Part shown: positions 33,889 through 35,104 of the stretch, piece after piece
Layout: each line of letters opens with the position of its first letter
Position numbering within the stretch: the first letter of the stretch is position 1
Source: an uncultured Thermomicrobium sp.
Lineage (GTDB): Bacteria; Chloroflexota; Chloroflexia; Thermomicrobiales; Thermomicrobiaceae
DNA length: 35,104 bases
Assembly (NCBI GenBank): GCA_938028665.1
Contig: CALIMB010000004.1
Location: forward strand, 1 to 35,104
Direction of reading: 5' to 3'
Translations under genes and position numbers: made by a program
The notes under the pieces: generated by a model
The model's database searches: none
Seen by the model: only the letters and a program-made list of their open reading frames with translations
Told to the model about the DNA's origin: nothing

Positions 33889-33972
33889 CCCTCTACCCCC
33901 AGCAGGAGACTGGAGCCGTTGGCACCTATTGGGCGATGACGAATTCTGCGCTAACACTCTACCCTCAGCAGG
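33878..33972 (+). repeat. Pair of 29-nt direct repeats at the arsC stop codon
   Basis: A 29-nt sequence starting TTCTGCGCTAAC at 33878 recurs at 33944 with two mismatches, 66 nt apart. The first copy contains the arsC stop codon (TAA). The sequence between and after the copies is unrelated. It may be a partial tandem duplication of the gene end or a recombination scar. Confidence 0.6.
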
Positions 33973-34376
33973 CCACTTCATCTTCGGTCATGTCTGGCAA
34001 AGACTTCGGCGGGTGGGAAGAGGCGACCCCGCGTTGAAAGTGATTGCACACCGCCGAAACGTTGTTGTCGGGTTCGTTCAGAGAACTCGTTATCCTGACT
34101 CGGCGCACCGAAAACAGGATAGCGCGGCAGCTCGACTAGTGAGAGCACCAGAAGAAGGAACGCCAACACGAGCCGATCGGGCGACTTAAACTATTGGCGC
34201 TCTCATGGTAATGAAAAGGTATTCTCCAAGGAGAGCACCTTGGAGCGCCTGCCAGTTGTGCACTAAACGTTGTTTGCTTGAGATAGAGCCCGCCGGGAGG
34301 GCCAATATATGGCATCAGCACTCATTACACCGCGGCAGGGTGATTGTTCTGCTCGTGACGTTGGCTGGCAGGTTTA
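33973..34376. other. 404-nt stretch with no convincing gene
   Basis: A minus-strand frame at 33978-34169 (63 codons) has a hydrophobic N-terminus but no ribosome site or known motif. A plus-strand frame up to 34435 encodes a hydrophobic VIVLLVTLAG segment just before the next gene and may be the displaced signal peptide of that gene. Confidence 0.4.
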
Positions 34377-34931
34377 TTGCCGATTTATCTTGTTGCCGCG
34401 GAGGAACCGGGGAATTCGGACGACTCGCCGACTGAAGATCCACGGCCATACTTGGTGGCCATCGCTGTCGGAAAACAGTGGTACCCAACGGTAACCTCCG
34501 CGAGCACTGATGCCGTCGTGACCGTTTCCATGGGGAATACCACGCTCACCTTTTCTTGCCCGTTTGATCCAAACAACCCTTTTGCTTCCTGTGGATCGAC
34601 TCAAATCGAACTGTCACCGTTACCACAAACCTATGACGTGAGTGAAGTCCCGCCGCCAGAAGCCATCCCGGGGAGTGGTACCGGCACCTTCAATTTTCTC
34701 TCGGATAACCTGTGTCGCGAGCCTCCTTTCGACGACTTCCCTTACCGAGGCTGGTGTTTCCTGTTCCACACTGTAGTGAACGTGGCACCTTCATTTCAAG
34801 AAGAAAGATCGAGCGTCATTATCTACAAGGCTTGGATAGACGATGACCCCAGTCAGCCGTCAACGCCGACGAACACTGACGTCATCGTTACCATTGATGG
34901 CACACCAACCACTCTGACGTGCCCGGCTTAG
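34377..34931 (+). CDS. Secreted, Cys-containing hypothetical protein, interrupted
   Basis: The 184-aa open frame starts at TTG 34377 with no clear ribosome site. Upstream, the same frame reads RWLAGLLPIYLVAAEE after a stop at 34356-34358, while the neighbouring frame supplies VIVLLVT; joined by a one-base shift they form a credible signal peptide, so the 5' end may be frameshifted. The mature part is rich in Thr, Ser, Pro and acidic residues with paired cysteines (FSCPFDPNNPFASC, NLCREPPF, YRGWCFLF), suggesting an exported beta-sandwich protein. I do not recognise the family. The TAG at 34929-34931 cuts the frame where a second, similar unit (VIVTIDGTPTTLTCPA) has just begun. Base composition is less GC-rich than in neighbours. 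Confidence 0.5.
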   Translation: MPIYLVAAEEPGNSDDSPTEDPRPYLVAIAVGKQWYPTVTSASTDAVVTVSMGNTTLTFSCPFDPNNPFASCGSTQIELSPLPQTYDVSEVPPPEAIPGSGTGTFNFLSDNLCREPPFDDFPYRGWCFLFHTVVNVAPSFQEERSSVIIYKAWIDDDPSQPSTPTNTDVIVTIDGTPTTLTCPA

Positions 34932-35104
34932 GACGGAGTGTGCGGAGTTGTGACCATTCAGGGAAGTGTTGCCAACGTCAACGTTACGGTGACCGAGCCG
35001 AATCCGCCACCAGGATGGGTTTATAGTGGTACGCTCGATTTTTCACAATACGTCTGCCCACCGCTCCCTCCCTCACGGTGTCGAGCATTCTATGTTGTGA
35101 ACAC
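34932..35104 (+). pseudogene. In-frame continuation after TAG, running off the window
   Basis: Past the TAG the same frame stays open to the window end, reading DGVCGVVTIQGSVANVNVTV, then GWVYSGTLDFSQYVCPP and SRCRAFYVVN. This resembles the first unit's pattern (VVTVSMGNTTLTFSCP, later YRGWCFLFHTVV). The stop therefore seems to split one repeat-containing protein rather than end it. Confidence 0.5.

Noticed and set aside
33978-34169. Small minus-strand membrane protein
   Set aside because: The hydrophobic start is suggestive, but there is no ribosome site, no homologous motif and no conserved neighbour.

Overview
The window is GC-rich, densely packed bacterial DNA. Gene content and style (coxLMS-like molybdenum hydroxylase, FdhE, a large liv-type ABC importer, an ECF transporter fusion, strong GGAGG ribosome sites, GTG/TTG starts) suggest a thermophilic Chloroflexota of the class Thermomicrobia. 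That placement is an inference from style, not a database result. No rRNA, tRNA, CRISPR array or intact insertion sequence was seen.

Layout. (1) 1-1.2 kb: the 3' part of fdhE (formate dehydrogenase maturation) and a small unknown gene, then about 1 kb without a recognisable gene. (2) 2.3-4.8 kb, minus strand: a DUF318/ArsP-type permease and a DUF488 protein. (3) 5.0-15.4 kb, minus strand: two blocks of catabolic genes. The outer block is gntR - cyclase-family hydrolase - ATP-grasp half of a PEP-synthase-like kinase - HD-domain protein - FAD subunit of a molybdenum hydroxylase - FAH-family hydrolase - ABM-family protein - histidine-domain half of the same split kinase. Spacings are 5-46 nt or ATGA-type overlaps. 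After a 498-nt structured gap come the large (Mo-pterin) and small (2Fe-2S) subunits of the hydroxylase. (4) 15.8-22.8 kb, minus strand: a second long operon, livH-livM-binding protein-livG-livF, followed by a Tm-1-like/UPF0261 protein and a TIM-barrel PEP-hydrolase-like protein. (5) 23.4-25.0 kb, plus strand: a VOC protein and an SDR with a non-canonical active site. (6) 25.3-28.6 kb, minus strand: an ECF importer whose two ATPases and the T subunit are fused in one 905-aa chain, plus its S component. (7) 29.3-32.3 kb: an ABC-2 export pair convergent with an MFS transporter. (8) 32.5-35.1 kb: a decayed MNT-HEPN pair, an intact thioredoxin-type arsC, a short direct repeat and a secreted, repeat-like protein broken by a stop codon.

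How it may work together: regions 3 and 4 read as one substrate-inducible catabolic system. The liv-type importer would take up a small organic acid or amide-like compound. The molybdenum hydroxylase would hydroxylate it, the split ATP-dependent dikinase (organised like phenylphosphate synthase of anaerobic phenol degraders) would activate it by phosphorylation, and the cyclase- and FAH-family hydrolases would cleave it. Both operons have a clear TTGACA-N17 promoter with an AATCGAT-centred palindrome at or just after the -10, so the GntR/FCD regulator may control both. The substrate cannot be read from the sequence. I regard this gene combination as the best candidate for an undescribed system in the window. 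The second standout is the ECF fusion, in which all substitutions fall in one composite ATP site.
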